A DNA stretch of 64,000 nucleotides from Lucinisca nassula. Lineage: Eukaryota > Mollusca > Bivalvia > Lucinida > Lucinidae. This document shows positions 11,501-19,547 of this stretch, piece by piece. The number at the start of each line of letters is the position of its first letter. The stretch's first letter is position 1. The stretch lies in assembly GCA_963580285.1 (NCBI GenBank), contig OY757026.1:62621396-62685395 (forward strand), given 5' to 3'. The translations under genes were made by a program, and so were the position numbers. The notes below the pieces were generated by a model, which did no database searches, was not told where the DNA came from, and was given only the letters and a program-made list of their open reading frames with translations.

Positions 11501-14500
11501 AAGGTCATTCAGTTATGAAAATTAAAACTTAAACCACTGATCCATTTGTAACCAAATGAAAGCTTTTAGGAACAAACACATGAAAATTTATTAATATGAA
11601 TTTGGTCACGAGACCAATATGGCTGCCATGCCCATATAAGTTAAAAACTCTTCATAAATCTTCTCCGGAATTACTAGGCCCATTATCAGGTCACATGACC
11701 AAGATTGCTACCACGGTAAAAACCCTTTAAAAATCTCAGAAATCAACTGGCTCCATAAACGCTCTGCACCCAGGTGAGCGGCTCCGGACCATTGGTTCTC
11801 TGATTTAATTTATGATAAGAACATGCAGCTTTCTCTTGTTTGTATTGGAGTTTAATGGCCTAGTCAACCCTATTTAGGTCATTTTTGAGCCGGTCAGTTT
11901 ACCTGTCCACACTTTTCCTGGGCAGGCTTATACGTACATTCTTTTGCCAGAAACTGACAACTGCCCTTCTTGAATCAGCAGAAGGGAGAGAATGATCATA
12001 GAAAAGATTTCATGATCAATCTCTATGAAAGAATGTTGCTGACCCTGGCAGGTATCAAACCTGGGTCCTCCTTTGCAGCCAGAAGAGGAGGAATGATCTT
12101 AAATACTACTTTTGAACAGTCCCAAAGATGGTCTTAATATAGGGATTTTACTGTATAGAAAAAGGCCATAACTGGTCATTCTTCTGTACAATATATACAT
12201 TTTTGTTCGGATACAGCATGTTTGTTTAACATGGTTTCTGCTGTGGACCCCAAAATTAGTGTCATTGAGAGCTGGTGTAATTTAGTATACTTCTTAAATC
12301 CTATATTTTATTTGACAGCAATGGCATTGGACGATCAGGAACATTCATTCTGATTTATGTTGGGATGCAGAACATTAACTATGGTAATGGTATTATCAAT
12401 CTGGACAAGGTCGGCGGGAAAATGTTGTGGAAACGGAGATATCTGCTCTTGAAAAAGGACCAGTTAAAATATTGCTATGAAGCAGTTCTGTATTATGCCC
12501 AGGATATACTGGCAAAACGTAAGAATTTTCCTTATGCAGTCAACCCTCTTTATACCGACAATAACTCTTAAGGGGAATAGGAACACATGGCAGATTTTTC
12601 CGCCATTTTTCAAAGGGAGACACTTTTCGGGACTTCCTGTTCTCTTTCCTGTAAGACCTGTCCCACTGAAAAAGGGGTCTACTCTTAAATTCTTTCCTTT
12701 AAGAGTTGACCCCTATTGACATGGCTGACAAAAATACTTTTGCAAGAGTTGCCTCCCCTGAAGGTGTTCCCATTCCCCTTAAACCCTTTATAATATGACA
12801 GTTTCAATGCAGGAAATCCTTAACTTAAGGGGAATGGATACACCTTCAGGGGAGGCAAATCCTCCAAAAGTGTTTTTGTCTCCCATGTCAATAGGGGTCA
12901 ACTCTTAAAGGAAAGAATTTGCTCCTGAGGAGCAAATTCTTTCCTTTAAGAATAGACCCCTTTTCAGTGGGACAGAGCTTACAGAAAAGCGAACAGGAAG
13001 TCCCGAAAGTTGTATTCCTTTCATAAATGACAGAAAAGTCTGCCAGGTGTTCCCATTCCCCTTAAGATGAGACCAATTAACCTTCATGATGCTGAATTTT
13101 TCAATATGCTGCTACACTCCTCCCCGATTTTCAGCCATTTGTGTTGCATGATTTCAAATTTTTATCAAACAGGTCGAAAAACAGTATAGATCCTGATCTA
13201 AACAGAATGAAAACCAGGTACAAGCCGTGGATACCTTTTGGTTCTAAGTCAATTCTTCATTAAGTTTTGCAAATGTAAAGTTTACCCTTTTAAAATAATA
13301 CAGATATTTTTGTAATCATTCTGCGCCTTCTTAGGTTCAAGGAGAACAATTTTTAAGTTTCTGCTCAACTCGGTTTATCATGAAATTTTTACTGCTATAT
13401 CAATAGAATGTAGTATTTGTCCAGCTGATAAATGAGCTAGGGCACAAAAAAAACCTACGTTAAGGCTTGTGTGACATGTGAAGACTCAGATCAGCCTGAA
13501 CATTCGTGCAGTCTGATCAGGGCCTTAGTTGATCGCATGTTCCTTCTAAGCCTGGGGAGAAGCCTCCGTGGTGCAGTGGTTACGCTACTCGCCTTGTAAA
13601 CCAGGGATCCCAGGATCGATCCCGGGCTTCTCCAGACTTTCGGATGAGACTTTAAACCGAGGTCCCGTTTCGTATGACCTAAGCTGTTGGTGGGACGTAA
13701 AACTCAAACACTCACTCACTCTAAGCCTGGGGGCTATTCAAGGAGAGATACACGGCATCTCTTGTCTTAGTAAGTAAATGATCAGACTGATCCCAGTATT
13801 TGAAGGCCACGTCTATGTAGGTTTTATTGCTTTATTACGACTATTGGCACTTTAACCCTTTTTTGTACCAAATGGAATCTTCCTCCTTATATATAGCAGG
13901 AGTTCATTTCAAAATTTAGGGGTGACAGGTTGTGTTTTCATCAAAATTTATTTGGAAAATGACTGACCTTTTAGCAAACAGTGTATGCCCTGATCAGACG
14001 CCGTGTTCTGCGGCGTCTGATCTGGGCCTGCACTCTTTGCCAGGGTACCCATTTATGGGTTTCCAGTCTGAAATGGGTTAAACAGACAATAGAGGATCTT
14101 ACATGAGTGTTCATATATTATTGAATTTATTAAACAAGTTGATGAAAGGTATAAAATGCAAGGCTCTGCTGAGCATTTTATCCCTATTCTTCGACAAGTT
14201 TAATAAATTTAATAATACATTAACACGAATGCAAGATTCTGTTTATCATATGACATTTAAAACGCATTTTATTCACGATTTTTAACGAAAATTTCATCAT
14301 TCTGCAATAAGTAAATGCGACGTCATTAAGGACATTGTACTTGTTACGTTACGGGGCATATCTAACTTTGCATATTTAATCCACTAGTGGATTACTGAAT
14401 TTATTACATGGCATTATTACATCCTCAGACACAACGTCATATGATAAAGTTTTTAAACATGGGTCCTGAGGTCTTTTCTCAGCACCCGTCATTCAAAAAC

Positions 14501-15689
14501 AGTCTTTGATTAACAATCAGCTCAATGTAAAAAGAAATTTGCTTGATGCACTGTGGAAATCATTTGAGCCAGCACATGACAAAACCTACAATAAGACATT
14601 TGCGCCCAACAAAGACTCAGATCAGCCTGGGCATCCGCACAGTCTGAGCAGTCTTTGTTGTGCGCTCTCAGGGTAGCTCAGGGCCCTATGCTCCTTCATG
14701 CAGCAAGAGAAGTCTCTGGTTATACTATATGGATGCGCAGGCTGATCTGAGTCTTCGCTGGGTGCACATGTCTTATTGTAGGTTTTGTCATGCGCTGACT
14801 CATTTGTCTTGTTCTTTCAGAGGGCATTCTGGTCCATAAAGCCTCATTTGGAGATCGGCTTCCAGCGCCAGGTGAAAAAGCACACTCCTGGGAACCAACT
14901 GAAGATATATTGTTTGGATCTATGAGTCTTTCATCGCTACAGAGTAATGTTGAAAAATTTGGTGTAAAATCCAGCAGCTCTGAGAATCAGGGGCTAAAAT
15001 CTGACAGTTGTGATAAAGCCAAAGACAAAACAGGAAGTTCTGATACAAGTGTAAGGTCCGATTCTTCAGATAAACTTGATGAAAAGTTACTAAGATTAAA
15101 AGAGGAGACAAAGAAATTAGAAAATGTGGAACAAGAATTAGTTGCCATAGAAACAGATTCACCAAAAACAAGTGATAGTTTAAATCTTGCAAATCTTCCG
15201 GATGTTGTGCAAAGGCCTTTTGATTCTCTAGAACATAAAATTAACAAAGAAATGGAGAAGTTAAATAGTGACAATCTAAATGTAGACATTCTTGGAGAAT
15301 TTGGAAGCCCAAAGAAAAGTGTTCCTGTAAAAGACACAGAGAAAAAGGGATCCGTTTCATCCCTAACAAGTTTAGGGTCTGACCATTCTGGTGCCGGTCC
15401 AGTTTCTGCAACAGAGAAAATGAAAAGTCATTCACTGAGTGGTTCCCCTCTGCACAAGAGTCGGGAAGGATCGGAGAGTCCAGTATCAGGGAAACAGATG
15501 AAGGCTGTTTCCTCCTCACTTGCTGACTTACAGGATCCTAGCACATTCACAATAGGAACCAGCCCCAAGGGAAAAAGGAAGATAACTAAAGCTGACTTTG
15601 AATCAGGGGAGTCAACTCTAAGCAAAGCGGATGAAGATTCTGATGACCCTTTGAGTACTTTAGATCCATTATGGTCATTGAAACATTAA
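5412..15689 (+). CDS. PTPN23: PTPN23 (HD-PTP) orthologue, 3' half, five exons
   Basis: Join 5412-5540, 6587-6639, 9317-9421, 12319-12518, 14821-15689: 451 codons plus stop, all phases consistent. HD-PTP is a cytosolic Bro1-domain ESCRT adaptor that sorts activated receptors into multivesicular endosomes; its C-terminal half is a PTP-like domain plus a disordered tail. Here residues 1-43 hold the KYPVYWPEEKG segment, 44-64 the VHLHYNAWP region with the WPD-loop position reading WPV, and 92-103 the loop HCSNGIGRSG (Cys95, Arg101). LKYCYEAVLYYAQ closes the PTP fold. The tail is Ser/Lys-rich and ends SDDPLSTLDPLWSLKH, matching as recalled the human end DDPLSLLDPLWTL. The Bro1, coiled-coil and Pro-rich parts and the start of the PTP domain are not seen. 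Absence of the acidic WPD residue and the Asn in the P-loop argue against catalysis. Identity is near certain; expression is untested. Confidence 0.93.
5561..5781 (+). mobile_element. 5'-truncated SINE, family F
   Basis: It has the F-family body 'gcaacattctt...gatcatgaaat...gggcagttgtca...aaaagaatgtgcact...gttaac', then the conserved tail 'tgacctaaat..tg..tggg..gttaac'. Diverged and missing the tRNA head. It sits 20 bp inside PTPN23 intron a. Confidence 0.7.
5782..6056. mobile_element. Palindromic MITE, family P
   Basis: The ends 'cattatgaatacatgcctatt' and 'ggcctgtttttatgatga' are inverted. The centre is the family hairpin (ACTCATTAGAACTGCC.../...GTAACGAGTACCC), flanked by 'cttatttctgctc' and 'gagcagaaataag'. 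The right arm carries the 'ccccagtttta..tataaa.gtgggg' block typical of the family. Diverged arms. Confidence 0.75.
6325..6470. mobile_element. Partial family P MITE
   Basis: Right half only: 'gaggcagttctgacgagtacc', 'gagcagaaataagaaaa', 'gtaaaccccagttttactgtataaaggtgggg' and 'gcataggcacgttttcatgatga'. Confidence 0.7.
6587..6639 (+). CDS. PTPN23: PTPN23 exon b: WPD-loop exon
   Basis: The acceptor is TATTTTTAG and the donor AAG|GTATGG; 53 bp, phase 0 to 2. It reads TRSGRTLVHLHYNAWPV plus a split Ser codon (AG|T). LVHLH..WP is the strand and loop before the general acid of PTPs. The acid position (Asp in active PTPs, Glu in human HD-PTP as recalled) is Val, codon 6635-6637. A donor ten bases earlier (CCA|GTAAGG) would break the frame into exon c. 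Confidence 0.9.
6740..8089. mobile_element. hAT-like element, no transposase, intron b
   Basis: The termini CAGGGCTCGAGAAA and TTTCTCGAGCCCTG are perfect 14-bp inverted repeats. Subterminal copies of 'aaatcggt' occur at both ends. The body is about 85-90% alike by eye to 24318-25758, including the phrases around 'accgctaaagggaaacaaccggcg' and the CRE-like TGACGTCA sites. No 8-bp target duplication is left here (AAAAAATT against TTACCGGG), so the ends may have been altered after insertion. No long open frame. Confidence 0.85.
8346..8520. mobile_element. MITE family T (GAGGTTATAAAAC ends)
   Basis: 'aggttataaaacttttttcatgctca' and 'tgagcatgaaaaatgttttataacct' are inverted terminal repeats of about 25 bp, and 'catgctcaa.gcagctaagcatg' forms secondary hairpins. 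Other copies: 10829-10985 (partial), 47612-47832, 56785-56998. Confidence 0.8.
8600..8662 (-). mobile_element. SINE family E, 3' fragment
   Basis: 'catctccaaaatgatctgaatagtgttgatggggacattaaac' is the conserved E-family tail in forward orientation on the + strand. Elsewhere the same tail ends full copies such as 26225-26525. Confidence 0.55.
8800..8975 (-). mobile_element. tRNA-derived SINE head fragment
   Basis: Read on the - strand, an A-box-like 'agctcagtagttagttcg' is followed by the B-box GGGTTCGAATTC. The downstream body holds 'gcaagacacgttatgac'. The cloverleaf cannot close properly, so it is a SINE promoter rather than a working tRNA. Confidence 0.6.
8976..9290 (+). mobile_element. 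SINE family E (old) plus tail of another SINE
   Basis: 8976-9215 follows the E consensus: 'ggagacattgctccaattttatggga...', 'gatgaaatgacatct', 'tagggtttatata', 'gactcgcacc', and 'catgcagcac..tctatttct..aagccc'. Then 'ggtttttgcccacctctgatt' to 'gaaagggctgtaaaaccaaaacc' matches the poly(A) SINE at 45811-45982. It stops about 25 bp from the acceptor of PTPN23 exon c. Confidence 0.65.
9317..9421 (+). CDS. PTPN23: PTPN23 exon c: ends inside the PTP signature loop
   Basis: The acceptor is TATGTTACAG and the donor TGCAG|GTAATT; 105 bp, phase 2 to 2. It reads (S)GFPEKISHILQFITEVHSFYRQQRSLLKPVLVHC plus a split Ser (AG|C). This matches the HD-PTP stretch LGLPDS...LLRFIQEVH...IIVHC as recalled. The nucleophile-position Cys is TGC 9417-9419, so the intron falls directly after the catalytic cysteine codon plus two bases. 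The exon is too short to stand out on its own, and the acceptor tract is weak. Confidence 0.88.
9440..9835. repeat. Minisatellite of CAGGTAAATT-type units
   Basis: An irregular 17-36 bp tandem of 'tacaggtaaattgtccatta', diverged from unit to unit. CAGGTAAAT or CAGGTAAAC appears at about 9491, 9511, 9545, 9563, 9597 and 9669, with relatives CTGGTAAAT, TAGGTAAAT and CAGGCAAAT. It begins 19 bp after the exon c donor. Confidence 0.9.
10010..10467. mobile_element. Foldback element with CRE/TATA promoter-like block
   Basis: Arms of about 80 bp (10293-10378 and 10381-10465) pair around GCGCGCTACGCGC. Upstream lie TGACGTCA at 10074-10081 and 10100-10107, a third GTAACGTCAT at about 10135, TATAAA at 10175-10180, and ATG at 10225 opening 24 codons (MAKSSENLKATT...) that end at 10299. 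The outer ends were not resolved. Confidence 0.6.
10485..10825 (-). mobile_element. tRNA-derived SINE with 14-bp target duplication
   Basis: On the - strand it starts with a tRNA-like head (TAGCTCAGTTGGTAGAG A-box, GGTTCGATCC B-box at about 10755-10820), runs through a unique body, and ends 'gcgatgttaaaccc' followed by a (CA)n tail, seen as (TG)n at 10486-10503. AATGAGGTTATAAA flanks it at 10471-10484 and 10826-10839. The acceptor stem is unpaired, so it is not a functional tRNA gene. Confidence 0.88.
10829..10985. mobile_element. MITE family T, left part
   Basis: 'gaggttataaaacttttttcatgctcaaatcagctgagcatg', then 'aatgctcataaatattcaaatg' as in the 56785 copy. The SINE at 10485 inserted at its left terminus. 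Confidence 0.65.
10993..11795. mobile_element. Tandem-core element with GCTCACCTGAG / CAGGTGAGC ends
   Basis: It opens 'agctcacctgagccgaaggctca' and closes 'caggtgagcggctcc'. Inside, a core unit repeats about twice ('ggtcacatgaccaagatggccaccatgcccatataagg', 'cttctccggaa...'). The same ends and build recur at 35132-38460 and 42615-46290. The build resembles the non-autonomous Helitron/pearl elements known from bivalves. Confidence 0.6.
11835..12085 (-). mobile_element. SINE family F
   Basis: Reverse copy: 'ggagtttaatggcctagtcaaccctatttaggtcatttttgag' (tail), 'gggcaggcttatacgta', 'cagaaactgacaactgcccttcttgaatcagc', 'gatcaatctc', and 'ctggcaggtatcaaacctgggtcctcc' (B-box region). Confidence 0.8.
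12106..12153. mobile_element. pogo-like MITE, right-end fragment
   Basis: 'acttttgaacagtcccaaagatggtcttaatatagggattttactg' followed by TA, as in 5191-5371 and 62708-62910. Confidence 0.7.
12319..12518 (+). CDS. PTPN23: PTPN23 exon d: end of PTP domain
   Basis: The acceptor is TTTGACAG and the donor AAAC|GTAAGA; 200 bp, phase 2 to 1. It completes the split Ser and reads NGIGRSGTFILIYVGMQNI, then GNGIINLDKV and LKKDQLKYCYEAVLYYAQDILAK. The family's pattern here is GVGRTGAFALLY...GNG...LRFCYEAV, including the GNG insert that marks HD-PTP. P-loop Arg101 lies in this exon. Ser replaces the usual Thr after GR, a conservative change. Confidence 0.92.
12568..12782. mobile_element. TTAA-flanked MITE, first of a pair
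   Basis: TTAAGGGGAATAGGAACAC at the left and GTGTTCCCATTCCCCTTAA at the right are inverted; the inner palindrome runs through 'ctcttaaa..tttaagag'. It begins 49 bp after the exon d donor. The sister copy 12825-13065 lies in the opposite orientation; decayed fragments occur at 29095-29275 and 41095-41200. Confidence 0.85.
12825..13065. mobile_element. TTAA-flanked MITE, second of a pair
   Basis: TTAAGGGGAATGGATACACC to CCAGGTGTTCCCATTCCCCTTAA. The centre is a near-perfect palindrome, 'aaagaatttgctcctgaggagcaaattcttt'. Inverted relative to 12568-12782, so the two can also pair with each other. Confidence 0.85.
13078..13215. mobile_element. Fragment related to the MITE at 61344-61628
   Basis: TTAACCTTCATGATGCTGAAT, then 'caatatgctgctacactcctcccc.attttcagc.atttgtgttgcatgatttca' matches the - strand of 61500-61620. 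It ends in 'agtatagatcctgatc'. Confidence 0.55.
13445..13835. mobile_element. MITE family C split by a SINE
   Basis: 'aaaacctacgtt' at the left and 'gtaggtttta' at the right are the ends, with 'gaagactcagatcagcctgaacattcgtgcagtctgatcag' inside as in the other C copies (14565-14802, 18040-18275, 42045-42290, 62036-62262). The SINE at 13558-13720 interrupts it. Confidence 0.65.
13558..13720 (+). mobile_element. tRNA-derived SINE, family G, 12-bp target duplication
   Basis: The head 'cctccgtggtgcagtggttacgctactcgcc' and B-box 'aggatcgatccc' are followed by 'tttcggatgagactttaaaccgaggtccc', 'gttggtgggacgtaaaact' and a CTCA-type tail. CTAAGCCTGGGG flanks it at 13546-13557 and 13721-13732. Fragments at 22440-22585 and 63580-63660. 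Confidence 0.85.
13852..14081. mobile_element. TTAA MITE, family A
   Basis: TTAACCCTTTTTTGTACC to AATGGGTTAA; inside are 'aaatggaatcttcctcctta', 'aatttaggggtg' and a central palindrome 'gatcagacgccgtgttctgcggcgtctgatc'. Both ends carry TTAA, as in piggyBac-type insertions. Other copies: 17073-17293, 18465-18693, 28160-28430, 33467-33694. Confidence 0.85.
14565..14802. mobile_element. MITE family C, adjoining PTPN23 exon e
   Basis: TGAGCCAGCACATGACAAAA and its inverse (TTTTGTCATGCGCTGACTCA) bound it; the inner parts 'acctacaataagac' and 'gtcttattgtaggt' pair. The right end lies 18 bp before exon e, so it contains the CTGAC at 14795-14799, a good branch-point match with A at 14798. Confidence 0.85.
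14821..15689 (+). CDS. PTPN23: PTPN23 exon e: C-terminal tail and stop
   Basis: The acceptor is TTGTTCTTTCAG; phase 1 (C|AG, Gln). 288 full codons end at TAA 15687-15689. The start, GILVHKASFGDRLPAPGEKA then ILFGSMSLSSLQSNVEKFGV, corresponds to the human QDLVLGGDVPISSIQATIAKL region. The middle is disordered, Ser/Lys/Asp-rich, with a charged helical stretch (EKLLRLKEETKKLENVEQEL) predicted as a short coiled coil. GKRKITKADFESG and the final SDDPLSTLDPLWSLKH are family end motifs as recalled. The human tail is proline-rich; this one is not. Confidence 0.95.
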
Positions 15690-15754
15690 GATAGCATACC
15701 TGTGTGCTAAAGTGGTGTCTTTCATATCTCGAGAATTAACATTTTTCAATTATC

Positions 15755-15968
15755 TTTTTTTTTTGGTTGGGGGGGGGGTTCTTATTTCTTCTCCAAATAT
15801 AGATTGTGTGTGCTTGTTAGAGTGTTATAACTGCAGCTCTAATGAGTACCCACAATCTATGTTTTTGATCACAGACAGGGAAAATAGTGAATATCCCCTT
15901 ACACCCTGTTTTCTCTTAATAAAGTGTGGCTTAGAGTGGTGTTCATTGCACAGACTTGTTAATATAAA
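15755..15968. mobile_element. Family P MITE in the PTPN23 3'UTR region
   Basis: 'cttatttcttctccaaatatagattgtgtgtgcttgttag' pairs loosely with 'ctctaatgagtacccacaatctatg', followed by 'ttaca.cc.gttttctct' and 'gtgttcattgcacagacttgtta'. Arms decayed; a G-run (15768-15778) precedes it. Confidence 0.75.
15918..15923 (+). terminator. Probable polyadenylation signal AATAAA
   Basis: This is the first AATAAA after the PTPN23 stop, 228 bases downstream. It lies inside the family P MITE, at the spot where other copies read CTATATAAAGTGG; here it reads CTTAATAAAGTGT. Confidence 0.5.
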
Positions 15969-16364
15969 AGAGTCCCTCACGTTTCCTTAGCTGGTGTTAA
16001 GGGATGTGTGGCAGAGGTAAAAAGCCTCCCTGCCTCTCATCCTAGTGTTGGTTTAGTTTCAAATCCTTTGGAATCATTGATTCTTTTGTGGAAGTTTGAA
16101 AATGTTTGAGGGTCACTGATGAGGCCTGATTGGCAGAAACTAGCTTGTCTGGCCAAGAAAAATCTTGTACATGCCACAGTTCTCAGGTCTGACTTGTAGT
16201 CCTTAGTTCAAAAGATTACCTTTCTCTAGAACATATTCAAGGGCTCGTACACCTTTGGGACCAAGAATGCTTGATTGGGGTAATTAGAGACACCGAGGGT
16301 TCATCATAGGCCAGATAAGGAGACGAATGAGAATTACTTAAGGATATCTTTTTGACCATCTGTC

Positions 16365-16905
16365 AGAATTTTATTGGAGTTTTAACAGCCTAGTCAACTC
16401 TATTATGGTCATTTTTGAGTCAGCCAGTTTACCTATCCACACTTTTTCTGGGCAGGTACAGTGCACATTCTTTCGTCAGAAACTGACAACTGCCCTTGAA
16501 ACTGGCCTCGGTAGCTCATTTGGATGCATGTCTGACTGGTGATCACGAGGACGCGGGTTCGATACCTGCCGGGGTCAGCAACATTCTTTAGTGGAGATTG
16601 ATCATGAAATCTTTTCTACGATCATTCTCTCCTGCTGATTCAAGACAGGCAGTTGTCAGTTTCTTGCGAATTTCTTATGAATAAGCCTGCCCAGGAAAAG
16701 TGTGGATAGGTAAACTGACTAGCTCAAAAATGACCTAAATAGTGTTGTCTGGGCCGTTAAACTGCAAAACAAACAAAAGACCAGTAGAAGGGAGAAAATA
16801 ACAGTAGAAAAGATTGCATGATTAATCTCCACGAAAGAATGTTGCTAACCCACACGCGTTCTGGTCAGCAGTCAGACTGGCATCTTACTGAGCTACCGAG
16901 GCTGT
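16365..16905. mobile_element. SINE family F inserted into a reverse SINE F
   Basis: 16365-16495 is the 3' part of a reverse F copy and 16776-16905 its 5' part. Between them lies a forward copy, 16504-16775, with a clear tRNA-like head: 'gcctcggtagctcatttggatgcatgtctgactggtgatcacgagg', B-box 'gggttcgatacctgcc'. It ends 'aatagtgttgtctgggccgttaaac' plus 'aaaacaaacaaaa'. Confidence 0.85.
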
Positions 16906-17072
16906 CACAAACAGTGTAGACCCTGATGAGATCCTGCACTCTGTGGTCTGGGTCTTCTCTCTTTGCTCGGATACTTGTGGTAAATACAGTAGAAGTATGA
17001 AACACATTGCTAGAAGAGGTCTTTCTTCTACATTTGCTTTTAAAAGTGGTTTTGGTTTGGTGTTGAACCCAT

Positions 17073-17293
17073 TTTGCACCAGAAGCCCCAAAACGGGTAC
17101 CCTGGCAAACAGTGCAGGCCCAGACCAGACACCCCACTATGCGGCATCTGATCAGGGCATACACTGTTTGCTGAAAGTTCAGTCATTTTCCAAATAAAAT
17201 TTGATGAAAACACAACATGACATGCCTAAATTTCCAAAATGGACTCCTGCCATTTATAAGGAGGAAGATTCCATTTGGTACAAAAAGGGTTAA
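17073..17293. mobile_element. TTAA MITE, family A, reverse
   Basis: 'tgaacccattttgcacc' to 'ttccatttggtacaaaaagggTTAA'. The central palindrome has lost some pairing. A related palindromic fragment precedes it at 16908-16975. Confidence 0.8.
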
Positions 17294-17439
17294 AGGCTCA
17301 GTCAACACAAACAAGGTCATAACAAGCTGGTCAACCTAACCACGGCTCAAGTACAGTGCTCTGCACTTTATGAAACAGCAGAAGGGTGAAAAAGACCATA
17401 GAAATATTTCTTGGGAATCTAAGTCTACACGAAACACTG

Positions 17440-17725
17440 TTGCCATTACGATAACACACCCGAGCAACATAGTGCATTTTTTTCACATCTCCAAATTGGC
17501 TACTCGGCTGACAAAATCTGTGATATTCTTCTTATTTATACTGCCAACATAGGTTGTGGATGCTCATTAGAACCGCCTCATTGAGGCGGTTCTAATGAGT
17601 ACCCACAACCTATGCCTTGCAGAAATACGGAAGATAATATAACCCCCCATAAACCCCAGTTTTCTCTATATAAAGTAGGGTTTTGGGGGTGTTCATTTCA
17701 CAGACTTGTTCACATGATGACCAAC
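17440..17725. mobile_element. Family P MITE, well preserved
   Basis: Begins 'cattacgataacacacccgagc' and ends 'ttcacagacttgttcacatgatg'. The core palindrome 17564-17608 (CTCATTAGAACCGCCTCATT... and mirror) is perfect over about 20 bp per arm. Confidence 0.9.
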
Positions 17726-17996
17726 AAGCAGGGATCAAACCCACATCTGCTTGATCATCCGACTGATTCCCTGAGGTTGACTATAGATTGGCATGAAACT
17801 TCAATTGGTGTAAGGAATATAATGTGATTAGTATACAATGCTTGGTACTTCATCTGTGATTGTGTGCAATTCTGATTCAATGCAATTTCAATGTTGAGTT
17901 TGTTTTTATGTAGTTTTATTTCTATACCAAATTGTTCCATGTTGAGGGCATTTAGGTGATTTTTGTCTCGTTCAGTATTGTGATGTCCAAATCAGG

Positions 17997-18752
17997 GTCC
18001 AGTTGTTCAAACTATCAATGTCGTTAGTTAAATAATGAGCCGACGCAAGTCAAAACCTACAATAAGACCAGTGCGACCAGCAGAGACTCAAATCAACCTG
18101 CGCACCCATCCAGCATGACACGACCTTTCGCTTATGTCTCTTGACATAGGTATTAGCCTATAGTAGGTACATGCAATCAGCGAAGACTCTGATCAGACTG
18201 TGCGAATGCACAGGCTGATCTGAGTCTTCACTGGTCGCTCAAGACTTCTTGTTGATTTTATCATGTGCTGGCTCATATCCTTAAAACTTTGATCATTGAA
18301 TATGGCTAATATTCTAATATTTTTGCTGCTAAAATGTGAGTAGCTATCCACATTTTTCCTGTAAAAATACATTTCTGCTGAAAAAAAAGTCAATAGCAAA
18401 AGCTACCCACATTTATTTTCCAGTAAAAATACTAGAGTTAAACAAATTGTACTTGCCTGACCTGTTAACCCATTTTGTACCGGAAAGCCCAAAACGGGTA
18501 TCCTGGCAAATGGTGCAGGCCCAGATCATATGCCGCAAAACACTGCATCTGATCAGGGCCTACACTATTTGCATAAAGTTCAGCCACTTTCCAAATCAAG
18601 TTTGAAGAAAATGTAACCCGACACCCCTAAATTTTGAAATGGACTCCTGCCATATATAAGGAGGAAGATTCCATTTGGTACAAAAAGGGTTAATATTATG
18701 ACAACTTACAAGCTCGTTAAGCTTACAATGCTTTGAACAACTGGGCCCAGGA
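17997..18752. mobile_element. MITE family Q holding C and A MITEs
   Basis: 'ccagttgttcaaactatcaatg' and 'tttgaacaactgggccc' are the outer ends. Inside lie a C copy (18040-18275: 'caaaacctac..aataagac' to its mirror), the Q body ('aaaactttgatcattgaatatgg', 'aaatgtgagtagc') and an A copy. Confidence 0.65.
18465..18693. mobile_element. TTAA MITE, family A, nested
   Basis: TTAACCCATTTTGTACC to 'ggtacaaaaagggTTAA', TTAA at both ends, central palindrome 'gatcatatgccgc..actgcatctgatc'. Lies within the Q element. Confidence 0.85.
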
Positions 18753-19547
18753 TTGTTCAGTTGTTATTCATTTTAGTCACTGCTACTTGAAAGTATGAGT
18801 TTATATAAGTTTTACAGCCCTTTTAAAATTGTAACCCAACCCCTTTATAATACTAATTTTGGGATCTGAAGCAGAATCAGTATTTGTTAAACAACAATGC
18901 TTATAAAAAAATAATGTATTGCTTATATAAAAATGACCATTTCTCTGTATAATCTATATATTTTTGGTATACATATATCCAAAACCCTGCAAAGTTAAAA
19001 GGCTATATGTGCTATAAGGTCGTTCATTTGAATTTCACCCAGTAAACCCTTAAGGTCAGTCCAGAGACAGTACTAAAGTGGCGTTAGCTAATGACTTTCT
19101 TAGAGCTGAATAACTGCCCAGTTTAACTCTTTTCAAAACTTTTTCATTGAGCTTGAGCAAAGCCACAAGTCAGTTTAAACCAGGGGATGTTGTGTGTCAT
19201 CTGTTGTCCCTTCATCCATGTTAGTTTTTCAGATTTTAAGCCACCAATAAAAAGGTTGCCTGGCAAACAGCGCAGGCCCAGATCACTGTTTGCTAACAGG
19301 ATTTTCTGTCAAAAATGGATAAGAAAAGGTCTGACACCCCTTAAATGACAAATGTCTGACATTTAGCAGTGGAAGAAGCCACCAGTATACAATGGGTGAA
19401 ACATCTGCTCCAGAACTGTAAGTCTAATTGGACTGATACATGGAGATTCAGAATTGGTAAAATTGTTGCATTTTAACATCAAAGATGGCTTCCATGGTGG
19501 CCGTCTTGAAATTCTTTAAACATCTTCTGGACCAAGTCTGATTGAGC

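Noticed and set aside
14920..15625. Open frames of 65-116 codons opposite PTPN23 exon e
   Set aside because: They are shadows of the + strand exon, which has splice sites and family motifs.
15918..15965. Further PTPN23 coding exon beyond the stop
   Set aside because: The reading frame ends with the family's C-terminal motif, and what follows is a MITE.
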